This document shows positions 19,214-27,937 of a DNA stretch of 64,000 bases, one piece after another (position 1 is the stretch's first letter; each line of letters begins with the position of its first letter). Source of the DNA: Glaciecola nitratireducens FR1064. GTDB taxonomy: Bacteria > Pseudomonadota > Gammaproteobacteria > Enterobacterales > Alteromonadaceae. The stretch spans positions 2,914,001-2,978,000 of the forward strand of contig NC_016041.1 of the NCBI RefSeq assembly GCF_000226565.1, in the 5' to 3' direction. Both the position numbers and the translations under genes were made by a program. The notes under the pieces were generated by a model. It did no database searches. It worked only from the letters and a program-made list of their open reading frames with translations, and was not told the DNA's origin.

Positions 19214-19704
19214 AAGTTGTATTTTTTCGCGGCTTGTTCAATCAACTCAAGTAACTCAGGATGAGAAATTTTGTAGTCTCTTGCATATAAAGTCATTGGA
19301 CTTGGCAGCGTAGACTCTCGTGCATCTAGCACAAAGTCGTAAACCAAATATTTTGAACGCCCAAGCTTTTTAGATAAATCGACAATATTCACCGTTCGGA
19401 TAAAAGACCACTTAACTCGCGCATTCTTATGCTTATTTACCCACGAAATAAAATCAGAATTAATGCTTAACATACTGCGTTTAGTAAGGTTGTAGCGCGT
19501 CCAAAAATACACTGACAGCACGCATAAAGCTGATGTAGCAATAAGAAGCAGCATGTATTGAATTGGTTTAGCGTCAGGTTGGTTTTGCAGAAGTAGCAAG
19601 ATAAGCAGGAAACAAGCAACGACGCTGCTAATATTTGCCTGCAACAAAAAGCGCCTTCCATCGAAAGGCACGTTAACGTTAACTTGGGACAAAGTACTAC
19701 TCAT
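19189..19704 (-). CDS. Hypothetical inner-membrane protein with two helices
   Basis: The 171-residue protein has two adjacent membrane helices (about 25-45 and 52-70) followed by a soluble C-terminal domain of about 100 residues. The layout (short N-terminus, helical hairpin, then a beta-rich domain with FIRTVNIVDLSKKLGRSKY and LYARDYKISHPELLELI) resembles small bacterial PH-like membrane proteins. No function is assigned. The first ATG of the frame (19731) is an alternative start. The gene overlaps the 3' end of the LysR gene on the other strand. Confidence 0.65.
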   Translation of the reverse strand: MSSTLSQVNVNVPFDGRRFLLQANISSVVACFLLILLLLQNQPDAKPIQYMLLLIATSALCVLSVYFWTRYNLTKRSMLSINSDFISWVNKHKNARVKWSFIRTVNIVDLSKKLGRSKYLVYDFVLDARESTLPSPMTLYARDYKISHPELLELIEQAAKKYNFQVILERI

Positions 19705-19792
19705 CTTTTTATCGCTGCTTGTTGTTGGCACAGGTTACTTACTTCAGTAATCTCACTGCGCAAATATTGCTTACAACCAATAACCGGAGATT

Positions 19793-20917
19793 CTACATTT
19801 GCAGGTCACGCAACAAAATCGTTTGTTGATTTAACACGTCACCGTTGCGATCTCTTGCGGTTAATACAATGTTGGAATCTAGTGTAGTGTCTGCCCAGTT
19901 AACCACAACTTCGCCAAAGTTAGTATCTCTTACGACTGCGCCCTGCCTGAATGTATTATCCTCAACAACTTCAACAAAATCTCTAGTTATGTCGCTGGAG
20001 GTAAAGTCCCAGATAGGATAAGGCACTTTGTGACCAAGTTGGCCCTCGTCCTTGGAAATTTCCATCAAGTGGCGATCACCGCTAAGAAACACAACTCCGT
20101 TTGCCTTTTTGTCCGTGATCAGTTGATACATGCGATCACGTTCATGTGGAAAAATTCCCCAACCTTCCCAAGCGTGCTCATAAGCAACAATTTGAATACT
20201 GGTCACTATAAAACGAACATCCGCGGGTTTTTCTAATTCTTGTGCTAACCAAGACCATTGTTCTTCGCCAAGTATAGTTGTTGTTTCATCTGTGACAGGT
20301 AAATACGGGCCTTTATTTTTAGGTCGTCCATCGGGTCGTTTAATAATAGGGTCGCGATGATAGCGTGTATCAAGAATGATTAGCTGCACCCGCTTACCGT
20401 CATCGTTGAACATTCTTGATTGATAAACGCCCTCTTGCTGGCGCATGGGGTCGTCTTTTGCGACTTCAAAGAAGTCAAGGAAAGCTTGTTGGCTTTCCTT
20501 TTTCATCGCGAATTCTTTGCCTCCGTCGTTTTTACCATAATCGTGATCATCCCAAGTGCCGAGCATTAAGGGCACCTGTTTTCTAAACGCTGCAAATTCA
20601 GGGATCGCATTGGCTCGAGCATAGGCTTCATCAAACCTGGCTCTGGTGGTGACTGGCTGCATACTGCGTTTGCCATTTACTTCGTAAACATCAGCGTAAA
20701 CATTGTCGCCGATGTACAAAAATAGTTCAGGATTTACCTTCGCTATTTCCGTCCAAATCGGCTGAGGTTCATTTTCACGAGCGCATGAAGCGAACGCAAA
20801 GATAAAACGATTATCTAACTCTGCGACAGCACTCGGTAACTTCTGAGCACAGCCGGTGAGTGAGAGCATGGATAACAAAATAAGAGTAATAATGAAATGT
20901 CTGCTTTTGATGAGCAT
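19793..20917 (-). CDS. PhoD-like metallophosphatase lipoprotein (alkaline phosphatase D family)
   Basis: The 374-residue protein has a lipoprotein signal: the hydrophobic segment ends SLTGC, with Cys23 as the lipidated residue. The phosphatase domain carries FAFASC, YIGDNVYADVY, LGTWDDHDYGKNDGG and VFLSGDRHLMEI. These are the metal-binding blocks of PhoD-type calcium/iron-dependent phosphodiesterase/phosphatase enzymes. ATG 20917 has GGACGG upstream and starts exactly at the signal peptide, so the 23-residue extension from 20986 is rejected. Expected at the outer or inner membrane facing the periplasm. The substrate is unknown; release of phosphate from phosphodiesters is likely. It is divergent from the secreted amidohydrolase gene. 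Confidence 0.88.
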   Translation of the reverse strand: MLIKSRHFIITLILLSMLSLTGCAQKLPSAVAELDNRFIFAFASCARENEPQPIWTEIAKVNPELFLYIGDNVYADVYEVNGKRSMQPVTTRARFDEAYARANAIPEFAAFRKQVPLMLGTWDDHDYGKNDGGKEFAMKKESQQAFLDFFEVAKDDPMRQQEGVYQSRMFNDDGKRVQLIILDTRYHRDPIIKRPDGRPKNKGPYLPVTDETTTILGEEQWSWLAQELEKPADVRFIVTSIQIVAYEHAWEGWGIFPHERDRMYQLITDKKANGVVFLSGDRHLMEISKDEGQLGHKVPYPIWDFTSSDITRDFVEVVEDNTFRQGAVVRDTNFGEVVVNWADTTLDSNIVLTARDRNGDVLNQQTILLRDLQM

Positions 20918-21201
20918 GTAACCGTCCCTGATTAATGTTGAATATCTATATTTCAAATAAAAATTATTCTTCAAAACACGCCGCATCCACGAAGCAGTTT
21001 CTAAGTATAGACTTGAGTATATTACAAAATAGTGACGCTATTAGCTTTAATTTATGTAAATTAATATTCATACACTATTATGACATTGGGCACATTTACA
21101 ACATTAACAGTTTTTTTTAAATATTGAGATACCGCTACTTGCAATGACCATTGGCTAATTTCATCGTATACTAACGCAAAATAATAAAACGGCAGACCCT
21201 T

Positions 21202-22836
21202 ATGCTAGCTAAAATAACGTTTCTTTTTAAGCACACGGTATTCTCAAGAGTACTGATAAATAAAGCAGTCATACAAAAATCAATTGCTAAAATCGCGCTT
21301 GCAATAGCTTTCAGCTTATTTGCATCCGCATCATTTGCAGCGCCCGGGGCGTCAGCACCCACAAAACAAGACGGTGAAGGTGAAGGCCCGTACGAGCGTC
21401 TAATTCTGCGCGCAGTCACTATCGTTAATGGTGAAGGCGCACCAGCCCGCGGTCCTGTCGACATCGTCATTGAAAAAAATCGTATTACTAATATCGTAAA
21501 TGTAGGCAACCCCGGCGTTCCTATCAAGTCAAATAATCGCCCCATATTGCGTGATGGCGATAAAGAAATGTTGCTGCCGGGTTATTTCGTTATGCCAGGC
21601 TTTATTGACATGCATGGCCACATCGGTGGTTCAGCAGACAATATCCCTGCAGAGTATGTTTTTAAACTCTGGTTAGGCCACGGCATTACCACTGTACGCG
21701 AGCCGGGCAGCTTTAATGGCCTCGATTGGGTACTTGATCACGCGGAACGAAGTGCCAAAAATACCATCGTTGCTCCTCGCATTATTCCTTATCTAGGTTT
21801 CGGCATGGGCAGTGACAAGCCTATTTTTACCGCTAAACAAGCGCGGGATTGGGTTAAAAATGCAGGTAAGCAAGGCGCAAAAGGAATTAAGTTCTTTGGC
21901 GCCACACCGAAGGTCATGGAAGCAGCCTTAGACGAAGCTAAAAAGCAGAAACTGGGTACCATGATGCACCACGCTCAACTGAACGTAATGAGCATGAATG
22001 CGCTAGATTCTGCCAGATTAGGCCTAACCACCATGGAACATTGGTATGGATTGCCCGAAGCACTGTTCGAAGATCAGACTATTCAAAACTACCCCGCAAG
22101 CTACAATTACAACAATGAGCAAGACCGTTTTTCCGAAGCCGGCAAGCTATGGAAGCAAGCAGCGCCATACGGTTCTGAAAAATGGAACGCAGTTCGCGAC
22201 GAACTGATTGAATTAGATTTCACCATTAATCCAACCATGACTATTTACCAGGCAAGTCGTGATTTGATGCGTGAGCGCAACGCTGACTGGCATGATGAAT
22301 ATACACTGCCCACGTTATGGGAATTTTTCAAGCCAAGCAGATATGCACACGGTTCGTACTGGTTTGATTGGACCACCGATGAAGAAATTTCTTGGAAAGA
22401 AAACTTTAAGCTGTGGATGCAATTTTTAAACGACTACAAAAACCATGGGGGACGTGTTACTACAGGCTCTGACTCTGGCTATATCTACAAAATTTACGGT
22501 TTTGGCTACATTAGCGAATTAGAGTTACTGCGCGAAGCCGGTTTTAACCCTTATGAAGTGATTCAAGCTGCAACGCTGAATGGCGCGGAAGCGTTGGGTA
22601 TGGATGACCAAATTGGCTCAATTAGCATTGGTAAACTAGCTGACATGGTGATTATTAAAGAAAATCCATTGCGCAATTTCAAAGTGTTATACGGTACAGG
22701 GCACTATCAGTTAGATGAAAACAACCAGCCAACTCGCACCGGCGGCGTTGATTACACGATTAAAGATGGCATTGTATATGATGCAAAAGCCCTGCTAAGT
22801 GACGTTAGAAAAATGGTAGAAGAAGCTAAAAAATAG
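21202..22836 (+). CDS. Secreted amidohydrolase (imidazolonepropionase-like family)
   Basis: The 544-residue protein has an N-terminal signal peptide (hydrophobic residues about 29-48, likely cleavage near SFA|AP). The TIM-barrel amidohydrolase motifs are visible: FIDMHGHIGG (metal-binding His-x-His), MMHHAQLN, TMEHWYG and TTGSDSGYIY with the catalytic Asp. A lysine in KQGAKGIKFFG could be the bridging ligand. The C-terminal segment SIGKLADMVIIKENPL is typical of this superfamily. The substrate is unknown; related enzymes hydrolyse cyclic amides or peptides. TATACT at 21167-21172 could be part of its promoter. The next gene, an EamA transporter, begins on the base after the stop codon. Confidence 0.87.
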   Translation: MLAKITFLFKHTVFSRVLINKAVIQKSIAKIALAIAFSLFASASFAAPGASAPTKQDGEGEGPYERLILRAVTIVNGEGAPARGPVDIVIEKNRITNIVNVGNPGVPIKSNNRPILRDGDKEMLLPGYFVMPGFIDMHGHIGGSADNIPAEYVFKLWLGHGITTVREPGSFNGLDWVLDHAERSAKNTIVAPRIIPYLGFGMGSDKPIFTAKQARDWVKNAGKQGAKGIKFFGATPKVMEAALDEAKKQKLGTMMHHAQLNVMSMNALDSARLGLTTMEHWYGLPEALFEDQTIQNYPASYNYNNEQDRFSEAGKLWKQAAPYGSEKWNAVRDELIELDFTINPTMTIYQASRDLMRERNADWHDEYTLPTLWEFFKPSRYAHGSYWFDWTTDEEISWKENFKLWMQFLNDYKNHGGRVTTGSDSGYIYKIYGFGYISELELLREAGFNPYEVIQAATLNGAEALGMDDQIGSISIGKLADMVIIKENPLRNFKVLYGTGHYQLDENNQPTRTGGVDYTIKDGIVYDAKALLSDVRKMVEEAKK

Positions 22837-23742
22837 ATGTCGAATCCATTACTCTTTCTTGCGACAGTCATGATCTGGGGCTCAACGTGGATTGCCATTA
22901 ATTATCAAATTAATGTTGTTGACCCTGCGGTCTCTGTCGCTTTTCGATTTAGCATTGCCGCAGCAATTTTGGGCTTTTGGTGCTGGTTTCGCAAGCTTCC
23001 GCTTAGAATGCCTTTAGAGACCCATAAAAAGCTGATATTGGTAGGAATACTTTTTTATACCTTAGATTATTCATTTTTGTACGCGGCACAACATCATATA
23101 ATAAGCGCGTTGCTGGCGTTGCTTAGCTCAAGCGTCATCTATATTAATGTGGTTTTACGCCGCGTTTTGTTAGGCAAACCAATGCGTTTAGAAGTGGTCA
23201 TCGGCGCTACTTTCGGGCTGATTGGCATCGCCATGATATTCATTCCTGAATTTGAAGCAATGAGTGTGAACGAAGGGCTTACTGTAGGCTTGTTGTTTGC
23301 TGCAGCTTCTTTTCTTAGTGCGGGTGTGGGTAATGTAGTGTCAGAAAAAATACTCGATGTTGGCACACCGGTTATTCAAATGAACTTTTGGGCAATGAGT
23401 TATAGCCTCATTTTTACTTTTGGTTTCGCGTTCATTAGCGGCGCTAGTTTTACGCTGCCGACAGTGGCAAGTTATTACTATGCCTTGCTCTATTTGGCCC
23501 TATTTGGCTCTGTTTTAGCCTTCGGAGCCTATATGAAACTACTGCAGCAGATAGGCTCAGACAAAGCGGCTTACGTCGTATTGGTGTACCCTATTATCGC
23601 ATTGGCAATTTCGACCTTGTTTGAAGGTTATCAGTGGACGATATTGTCGGCTATTGGCGTTATTGTTGTGCTATTCGGCAACGCTGTGGCAATGGGTAAA
23701 ATAGCGTTATTCATGCGCAAAAACGCGGTTCTGAATACTTAA
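22837..23742 (+). CDS. EamA-family transporter (drug/metabolite transporter superfamily)
   Basis: The 301-residue inner-membrane protein has ten predicted helices in two EamA repeats. The opening WGSTWIAINYQINVVDPAVS is the family signature. Its ATG follows the TAG of the amidohydrolase gene with no gap, so translation is probably coupled. It ends one base before the convergent EEP gene. The transported compound is unknown; the coupling suggests it moves a substrate or product related to the amidohydrolase reaction. Confidence 0.88.
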   Translation: MSNPLLFLATVMIWGSTWIAINYQINVVDPAVSVAFRFSIAAAILGFWCWFRKLPLRMPLETHKKLILVGILFYTLDYSFLYAAQHHIISALLALLSSSVIYINVVLRRVLLGKPMRLEVVIGATFGLIGIAMIFIPEFEAMSVNEGLTVGLLFAAASFLSAGVGNVVSEKILDVGTPVIQMNFWAMSYSLIFTFGFAFISGASFTLPTVASYYYALLYLALFGSVLAFGAYMKLLQQIGSDKAAYVVLVYPIIALAISTLFEGYQWTILSAIGVIVVLFGNAVAMGKIALFMRKNAVLNT

Positions 23743-23743
23743 A

Positions 23744-24556
23744 TTAGCGAATTTTTGAGGGCAGCTTGATTTGCTCCCCCGAGCAAATCGCATCGCCTGT
23801 GTCTACTGTCCGCAACGATAAACTTATTGGAAAATGATCCGACGATTTAATGTGTTTATGCACATGCACATCAACCACCTCTAGTCCTCGGCAGTAAATA
23901 TGGTCAAGATGCTTAAACAGATGATTAAGCCTTGGCTGACGCACCATTTCTACCTCCTCTAACAAAAACGATAGTGCCAGCTTATTGAAATATTTCAACC
24001 TTTTCAAATTCCATGTATTGAAATCGCCAGCCAACAATATAGGGCCTTCATGATGCTCTAAAGCTTGAAAAACCTTGTCTATATGCGCTTTAAATTTTTC
24101 GAAAGAAACAAAATTGATAATATGAGAGTTAACCACTAGTAAGGACTGCTCAGGAGGATTCAATGGGTACACAGTTGCCAGCAACATTTTCTTCGTTTTT
24201 GTAATCGGTTCACTATGAGTCGACACTGAAAAATGATGCTTTTTTGCTGCAACGGTCGACCCAGTCTTAACGCCATTTTCTATTTTAGTATGTGCGTTTC
24301 TGAAACTACGTGCCATTATCCACTGATGCTCAAGTGACGTATTAAAATAGCTATCGAAGGGGGAATTTAAAATAGCTTCCTGCAATAGAACGAGATCTTT
24401 GTTGTGCATGAGCTTTACAAAGTCTTCTTGCCATCCCTTTTTCTTGCACTTAAACACGTTCCACAACAATACCTCTATGTCAGGTCCCATCGCTAACTTT
24501 CGAGCGCTCCCCATAATCTTTAGGGATTCAAGCCTGATGAAACGACTTTTAATCAT
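23744..24556 (-). CDS. Endonuclease/exonuclease/phosphatase (EEP) family protein
   Basis: The 270-residue protein carries the EEP catalytic blocks in order: LLWNVFKCKK (Asn), VLLQEA (metal-binding Glu), VVNSHIINF, LLAGDFNTW (Asp and Asn) and SSDHFPISL (catalytic Asp-His pair). No signal peptide is visible. ATG 24556 has AAGG six bases upstream. It lies 59 bp downstream of the cardiolipin synthase gene on the same strand. In Escherichia coli the EEP protein YbhP is likewise encoded beside cardiolipin synthase B, so a role in membrane phospholipid metabolism is a reasonable inference; nuclease activity is the alternative. Confidence 0.85.
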   Translation of the reverse strand: MIKSRFIRLESLKIMGSARKLAMGPDIEVLLWNVFKCKKKGWQEDFVKLMHNKDLVLLQEAILNSPFDSYFNTSLEHQWIMARSFRNAHTKIENGVKTGSTVAAKKHHFSVSTHSEPITKTKKMLLATVYPLNPPEQSLLVVNSHIINFVSFEKFKAHIDKVFQALEHHEGPILLAGDFNTWNLKRLKYFNKLALSFLLEEVEMVRQPRLNHLFKHLDHIYCRGLEVVDVHVHKHIKSSDHFPISLSLRTVDTGDAICSGEQIKLPSKIR

Positions 24557-24615
24557 GAAAACCTTAGCCTTTTATCAATATTGCATCAGCGAGATAATTA
24601 TTTGTACGGGTCTAA

Positions 24616-26070
24616 CTACAAATAAGGTGAAAATAAACGAACTAGGTTATTTCGAATTTTTTTGTAAGTCGCTAAACGGTATAATTCATCCTCAATAACG
24701 AGCTCAGAATTTTCTCTCTTTGAAGCAAACAAGGCTGTTAATTTGGCATTGAAATCTGTATCAAAGCACTCTAAGTTGATTTCAAAATTAAATTCCAGAC
24801 TTCTCGGATCCCAATTAGTTGACCCTATGAAAGACCAAATGTCATCAATGATGACAATTTTGCTGTGGTCAAAAGGTCTTTTATTCTTGTAAATCTTTAT
24901 TCCATGCTGGGTTATTCTGGGAAAATTAGCTTCCATTACCCAGTCCACAAAAAGAATATTGCTGTGTTCGGGCACAATAATTTCTACAGATATACCTCGC
25001 AAAGCGGCTGCATGCAGTGAAGTCATCAATATTTGGTCTGGAATAAAATAAGGCGTCATTATTTTTACGCTTGTTTTCGCGCAAGCTAAAGCGTTGATCA
25101 ATGTCCATCGCGCCCTATTATGGTGTTCATCAGGGCCATCTTGAATTACACGGGCGACGACTGAGTTTTTGTCTTTTTGTTCATCGGTGTTTGGCTTGAA
25201 GGATGGAAATTGTATTAAGGATCCTGTCGCAAAAAACCAATCTTCTTTAAATACTTGACTGATTTGATCAATCACGGGGCCAATGACTTTAAAATGAATA
25301 TCGTCAACCGGATGTGAAGCTCTTTTAACGACGTTGTTTTTACTTATGTTCATGCCACCGATATAGGCAACTTCGCCATCTACGCAGAGTATTTTGCGAT
25401 GGTTTCTTAAGTTAATAAAGCGAATACTGGTAAACGAAATTGCGGGTAAAAAACGGGCGGTTTTCACACCCAGTTTTTTTAACGCTCGGTCTGATTTGTG
25501 CCAGCTGTAGCCAACGCCAATGCCGTCTAAAAGTACGTTCACCGTGACACCTCGTTCATGTGCGGCAGCTAGAGCATTAACGAATTGTTCTCCGAGCGGA
25601 TCGAAATCAAATATATAACTTGATAGAACGATATAGTCCTTAGCGCGTTCAATTGATTCGATCATCGCTGGATAAGCAGTATCACCATTTACGAGCGGCT
25701 CAATTCGATTACCTGCAACGCAGTTGACTGGATGAATGGTGTATCCGGCAATGATAGAGGAGTGCCAATTTTCAGGTAATTCATGAAAATCAATGGATTT
25801 TTCTTGATTACAAAAGTCTTGTTTGACGTTTTGCGGATGTTCTTTTTGCGCTAATCGCTTAATACGATTGATGCCAAACAACCAATAAAATAGCGTTCCT
25901 ACAACAGGTGAGAAAATCACTAGGCCAATCCAAGCGAGGGATGTGCGCTCGTTTTCTTTGAACAAAAGTACATGCAACGATGTCAGAAGAGATGAGCTAA
26001 CATGCAAAATAACTGTTATGGTTACCCAATGGATGGAAATCCACTCTAGCAATTCTTCGAATACTTGCAT
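24616..26070 (-). CDS. cls: Cardiolipin synthase (phospholipase D superfamily)
   Basis: The 484-residue membrane-bound enzyme condenses two phosphatidylglycerol molecules to cardiolipin and glycerol. Two N-terminal membrane helices (about 15-35 and 42-65) precede the catalytic part. Both HKD motifs are present: HRKILCVDGEVAYIGGMN and DHSKIVIIDDIWSFIGSTN. ATG 26070 is used; an in-frame TTG at 26079 is the alternative and neither has a strong ribosome binding site. It is followed by the EEP gene and is divergent from the PGPGW-like gene 55 bp away, so the promoters are shared. Confidence 0.92.
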   Translation of the reverse strand: MQVFEELLEWISIHWVTITVILHVSSSLLTSLHVLLFKENERTSLAWIGLVIFSPVVGTLFYWLFGINRIKRLAQKEHPQNVKQDFCNQEKSIDFHELPENWHSSIIAGYTIHPVNCVAGNRIEPLVNGDTAYPAMIESIERAKDYIVLSSYIFDFDPLGEQFVNALAAAHERGVTVNVLLDGIGVGYSWHKSDRALKKLGVKTARFLPAISFTSIRFINLRNHRKILCVDGEVAYIGGMNISKNNVVKRASHPVDDIHFKVIGPVIDQISQVFKEDWFFATGSLIQFPSFKPNTDEQKDKNSVVARVIQDGPDEHHNRARWTLINALACAKTSVKIMTPYFIPDQILMTSLHAAALRGISVEIIVPEHSNILFVDWVMEANFPRITQHGIKIYKNKRPFDHSKIVIIDDIWSFIGSTNWDPRSLEFNFEINLECFDTDFNAKLTALFASKRENSELVIEDELYRLATYKKIRNNLVRLFSPYL

Positions 26071-26125
26071 AAAACTCAACTTAAACTTAAATAATGCACT
26101 GCTAAATCAATGACGGAAAACAAAA

Positions 26126-26584
26126 GTGCTTAAAGAATATTACAGCAATATTGCAACCTACCTAACGGATACTTTTGGCGCTAATTTTATATTCTTGATA
26201 GTTGCATTAACGACAACAGCCTCTATCGCATACTTTGTCGTAATAACCTACTTTATTACACAAATGGATAAACAATACTTCGTGCGTCGAAAAACGTCTG
26301 AGGAGGGTCTCATTAATCACCTTCACTTAACTTCGATCAGTAGAAGTGTAGCCTGCGCAGTTAAAATTGCAAAAATCATTCTTGGGATTGGCTTGTTGGT
26401 GTGCGGGATCTTGATGCTAGTTTTACCCGGTCAGGGCTTAATTACTATATTAATAGGTCTCAGCTTGCTCCCGTTTCCGGGTAAAGACAAAATGGAACAG
26501 CGCATTCTTTCGCGACATTCGGTTCGCGCCACTCTGAATTGGATAAGAATAAAAGCTAAAAAAGAACCGTTTATTTTTGATTAA
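26126..26584 (+). CDS. PGPGW-type transmembrane protein
   Basis: The 152-residue membrane protein starts at GTG. It has an N-terminal helix (about 20-45) and a C-terminal helical hairpin containing GILMLVLPGQGLITILIGL, the hallmark of the putative PGPGW transmembrane family, here with PGQG in place of PGPG. The function of the family is unknown. It is divergent from cls and likely shares control with it. Confidence 0.75.
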   Translation: MLKEYYSNIATYLTDTFGANFIFLIVALTTTASIAYFVVITYFITQMDKQYFVRRKTSEEGLINHLHLTSISRSVACAVKIAKIILGIGLLVCGILMLVLPGQGLITILIGLSLLPFPGKDKMEQRILSRHSVRATLNWIRIKAKKEPFIFD

Positions 26585-26639
26585 GTTTCCAGAAAAAGAA
26601 GACATAGCTCAAGGTATCTTTGTTTAAAAATTTCAACAA

Positions 26640-27845
26640 TTAGCGCTTTGCTAATCTAGGCATTTTACCCGCACTGCCCATGGCTTGTTGAATAAAGAAT
26701 TTTTTGATGGGACCAATAGCATTAGCAGCCGTCAAGCCGACATTTCTCGCTAATTTCAGTGCAGGATCGGTGCCATTAAACAGTCGTTTGAAACCTTCCA
26801 TGGTAGCCACAACTTTAGCCGCCTCGGCTTTTCTCCAACGTTCATAAGGCCGCAGCGCTTTTTTGGTATGGAACGGTTTACCAGCTTCTTTTAATGCACC
26901 CAGTTCTTGCGCTAATGCAGCCGCATCCAGCAAGCCCAAATTAGCGCCCTGTCCTGCCAAAGGATGAATGGTATGCGCCGCGTCTCCAACCAGTACAATA
27001 CCAGTGTCAGCCCACTGTTGTGCATACTGCATCTTCAAAGGATAATTGAAGCGTTTTGTCAAAAGCTCACATTTACCTAATTGATTGTCGAGTGCTACCT
27101 GCAGTGATTTACAAAACTCTTCGTCGGTCAAAGCCAATAAGCGCTCTGCTTCTCGGGTATCTTGCGACCAAACAATCGAACATACATTCGGCGATGACAG
27201 CGGTAAAAACGCCAAAGGCCCAGTAGGGGTAAAAGCCTGTCTAGCGATGTTCTGATGCGCTTGTTCAGTGTTAACATTAGCGACAATCGCGGTGTGGTCA
27301 TAGTCCCAAAAGGTGACGGGGAAACCTGCTGTTTTGCGCACAAATGAGCTGCCTCCATCCGCGCCTACAATTAACTTCGCGGCTACCATATCGGCGTTTT
27401 CAAGATTGATAAATTGTTGCTCTTTGCTGCGATTAATCGTTGTAATTTTTTGCCCGAGAAACAGCTGAATATTGTTCGCCGCTTTTGCTGTTTCGAGCAA
27501 TGCTTGGACAATGCAATTGTTTTCAACGATATGACCCAAGTTTTCAACCTTGTTTTCTTGCGCAGAAAAGGCGATGCGACCAAATGCCTGATCTTCCCAT
27601 ACGTGCATTTCGGTATAGGCTTGCATGCGCTGGATATTTTGCCAAGCACCCACATTCTTGAATATTCGCTCACTTGCTTTGCTAATGGCGCTCACTCTTG
27701 GTGAGAACGCCTCAGTGATACCTTGCGCAATATCATTAGCGTCAATAATAGCAACTTTAAAGTCCTTTCGCGCCAGTGCCAAAGCGAGCGTTTGCCCAGT
27801 AATACCAGCGCCCACAATAGCAACATCTACATTAACCAAACTCAC
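26640..27845 (-). CDS. ubiI: Ubiquinone C5-hydroxylase UbiI (VisC), FAD-dependent monooxygenase
   Basis: The 401-residue flavoprotein adds the C5 hydroxyl in aerobic ubiquinone synthesis. An N-terminal FAD-binding motif (VAIVGAGITGQTL) is followed by LGHIVENNCI, the middle IVGADGGSSFVR block and the C-terminal GDAAHTIHPLAGQGANLG. WEDQAFGRIAF and TFWDYDHTAIVANV match UbiI rather than UbiH or UbiF. The start is GTG at 27845, overlapping the stop of the small frame upstream (GTGA), which suggests translational coupling to what used to be ubiH. It belongs to the ygfB-pepP-ubi block. Confidence 0.92.
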   Translation of the reverse strand: MSLVNVDVAIVGAGITGQTLALALARKDFKVAIIDANDIAQGITEAFSPRVSAISKASERIFKNVGAWQNIQRMQAYTEMHVWEDQAFGRIAFSAQENKVENLGHIVENNCIVQALLETAKAANNIQLFLGQKITTINRSKEQQFINLENADMVAAKLIVGADGGSSFVRKTAGFPVTFWDYDHTAIVANVNTEQAHQNIARQAFTPTGPLAFLPLSSPNVCSIVWSQDTREAERLLALTDEEFCKSLQVALDNQLGKCELLTKRFNYPLKMQYAQQWADTGIVLVGDAAHTIHPLAGQGANLGLLDAAALAQELGALKEAGKPFHTKKALRPYERWRKAEAAKVVATMEGFKRLFNGTDPALKLARNVGLTAANAIGPIKKFFIQQAMGSAGKMPRLAKR

Positions 27846-27937
27846 CTGCGCTCTCCCTTGGCAAAATTTACCAATGTATTGATTGATATGGGGGCTTTAC
27901 CCAACGCTATTGCGACGACATCGTGATGCTTTGTCAT
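27842..27937 (-). pseudogene. ubiH: 31-codon remnant of ubiH (in-frame internal deletion)
   Basis: Between pepP and ubiI, where gammaproteobacteria carry ubiH (about 390-400 codons), there is only a 31-codon frame. It begins MTKHHDVVAI, like the start of a UbiH-type flavoprotein just before its GxGxxG motif. It ends ALGKAPISINTLVNFAKGE plus two Arg residues, which resembles the C-terminal tail after the (A/T)(L/M)G motif of these enzymes. The ATG touches the pepP stop (TAAATG) and the TGA overlaps the ubiI GTG, exactly the junctions expected of an intact ubiH. The FAD and substrate domains are absent, so it cannot be a hydroxylase. It may still be translated and couple pepP to ubiI. The alternative is an unrelated leader peptide. 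Confidence 0.6.

Noticed and set aside
26640-27845. Calling the flavin monooxygenase UbiH
   Set aside because: WEDQAFGRIAF and TFWDYDHTAIVANV follow UbiI/VisC, and its position next to the ubiH-like scar fits UbiI.
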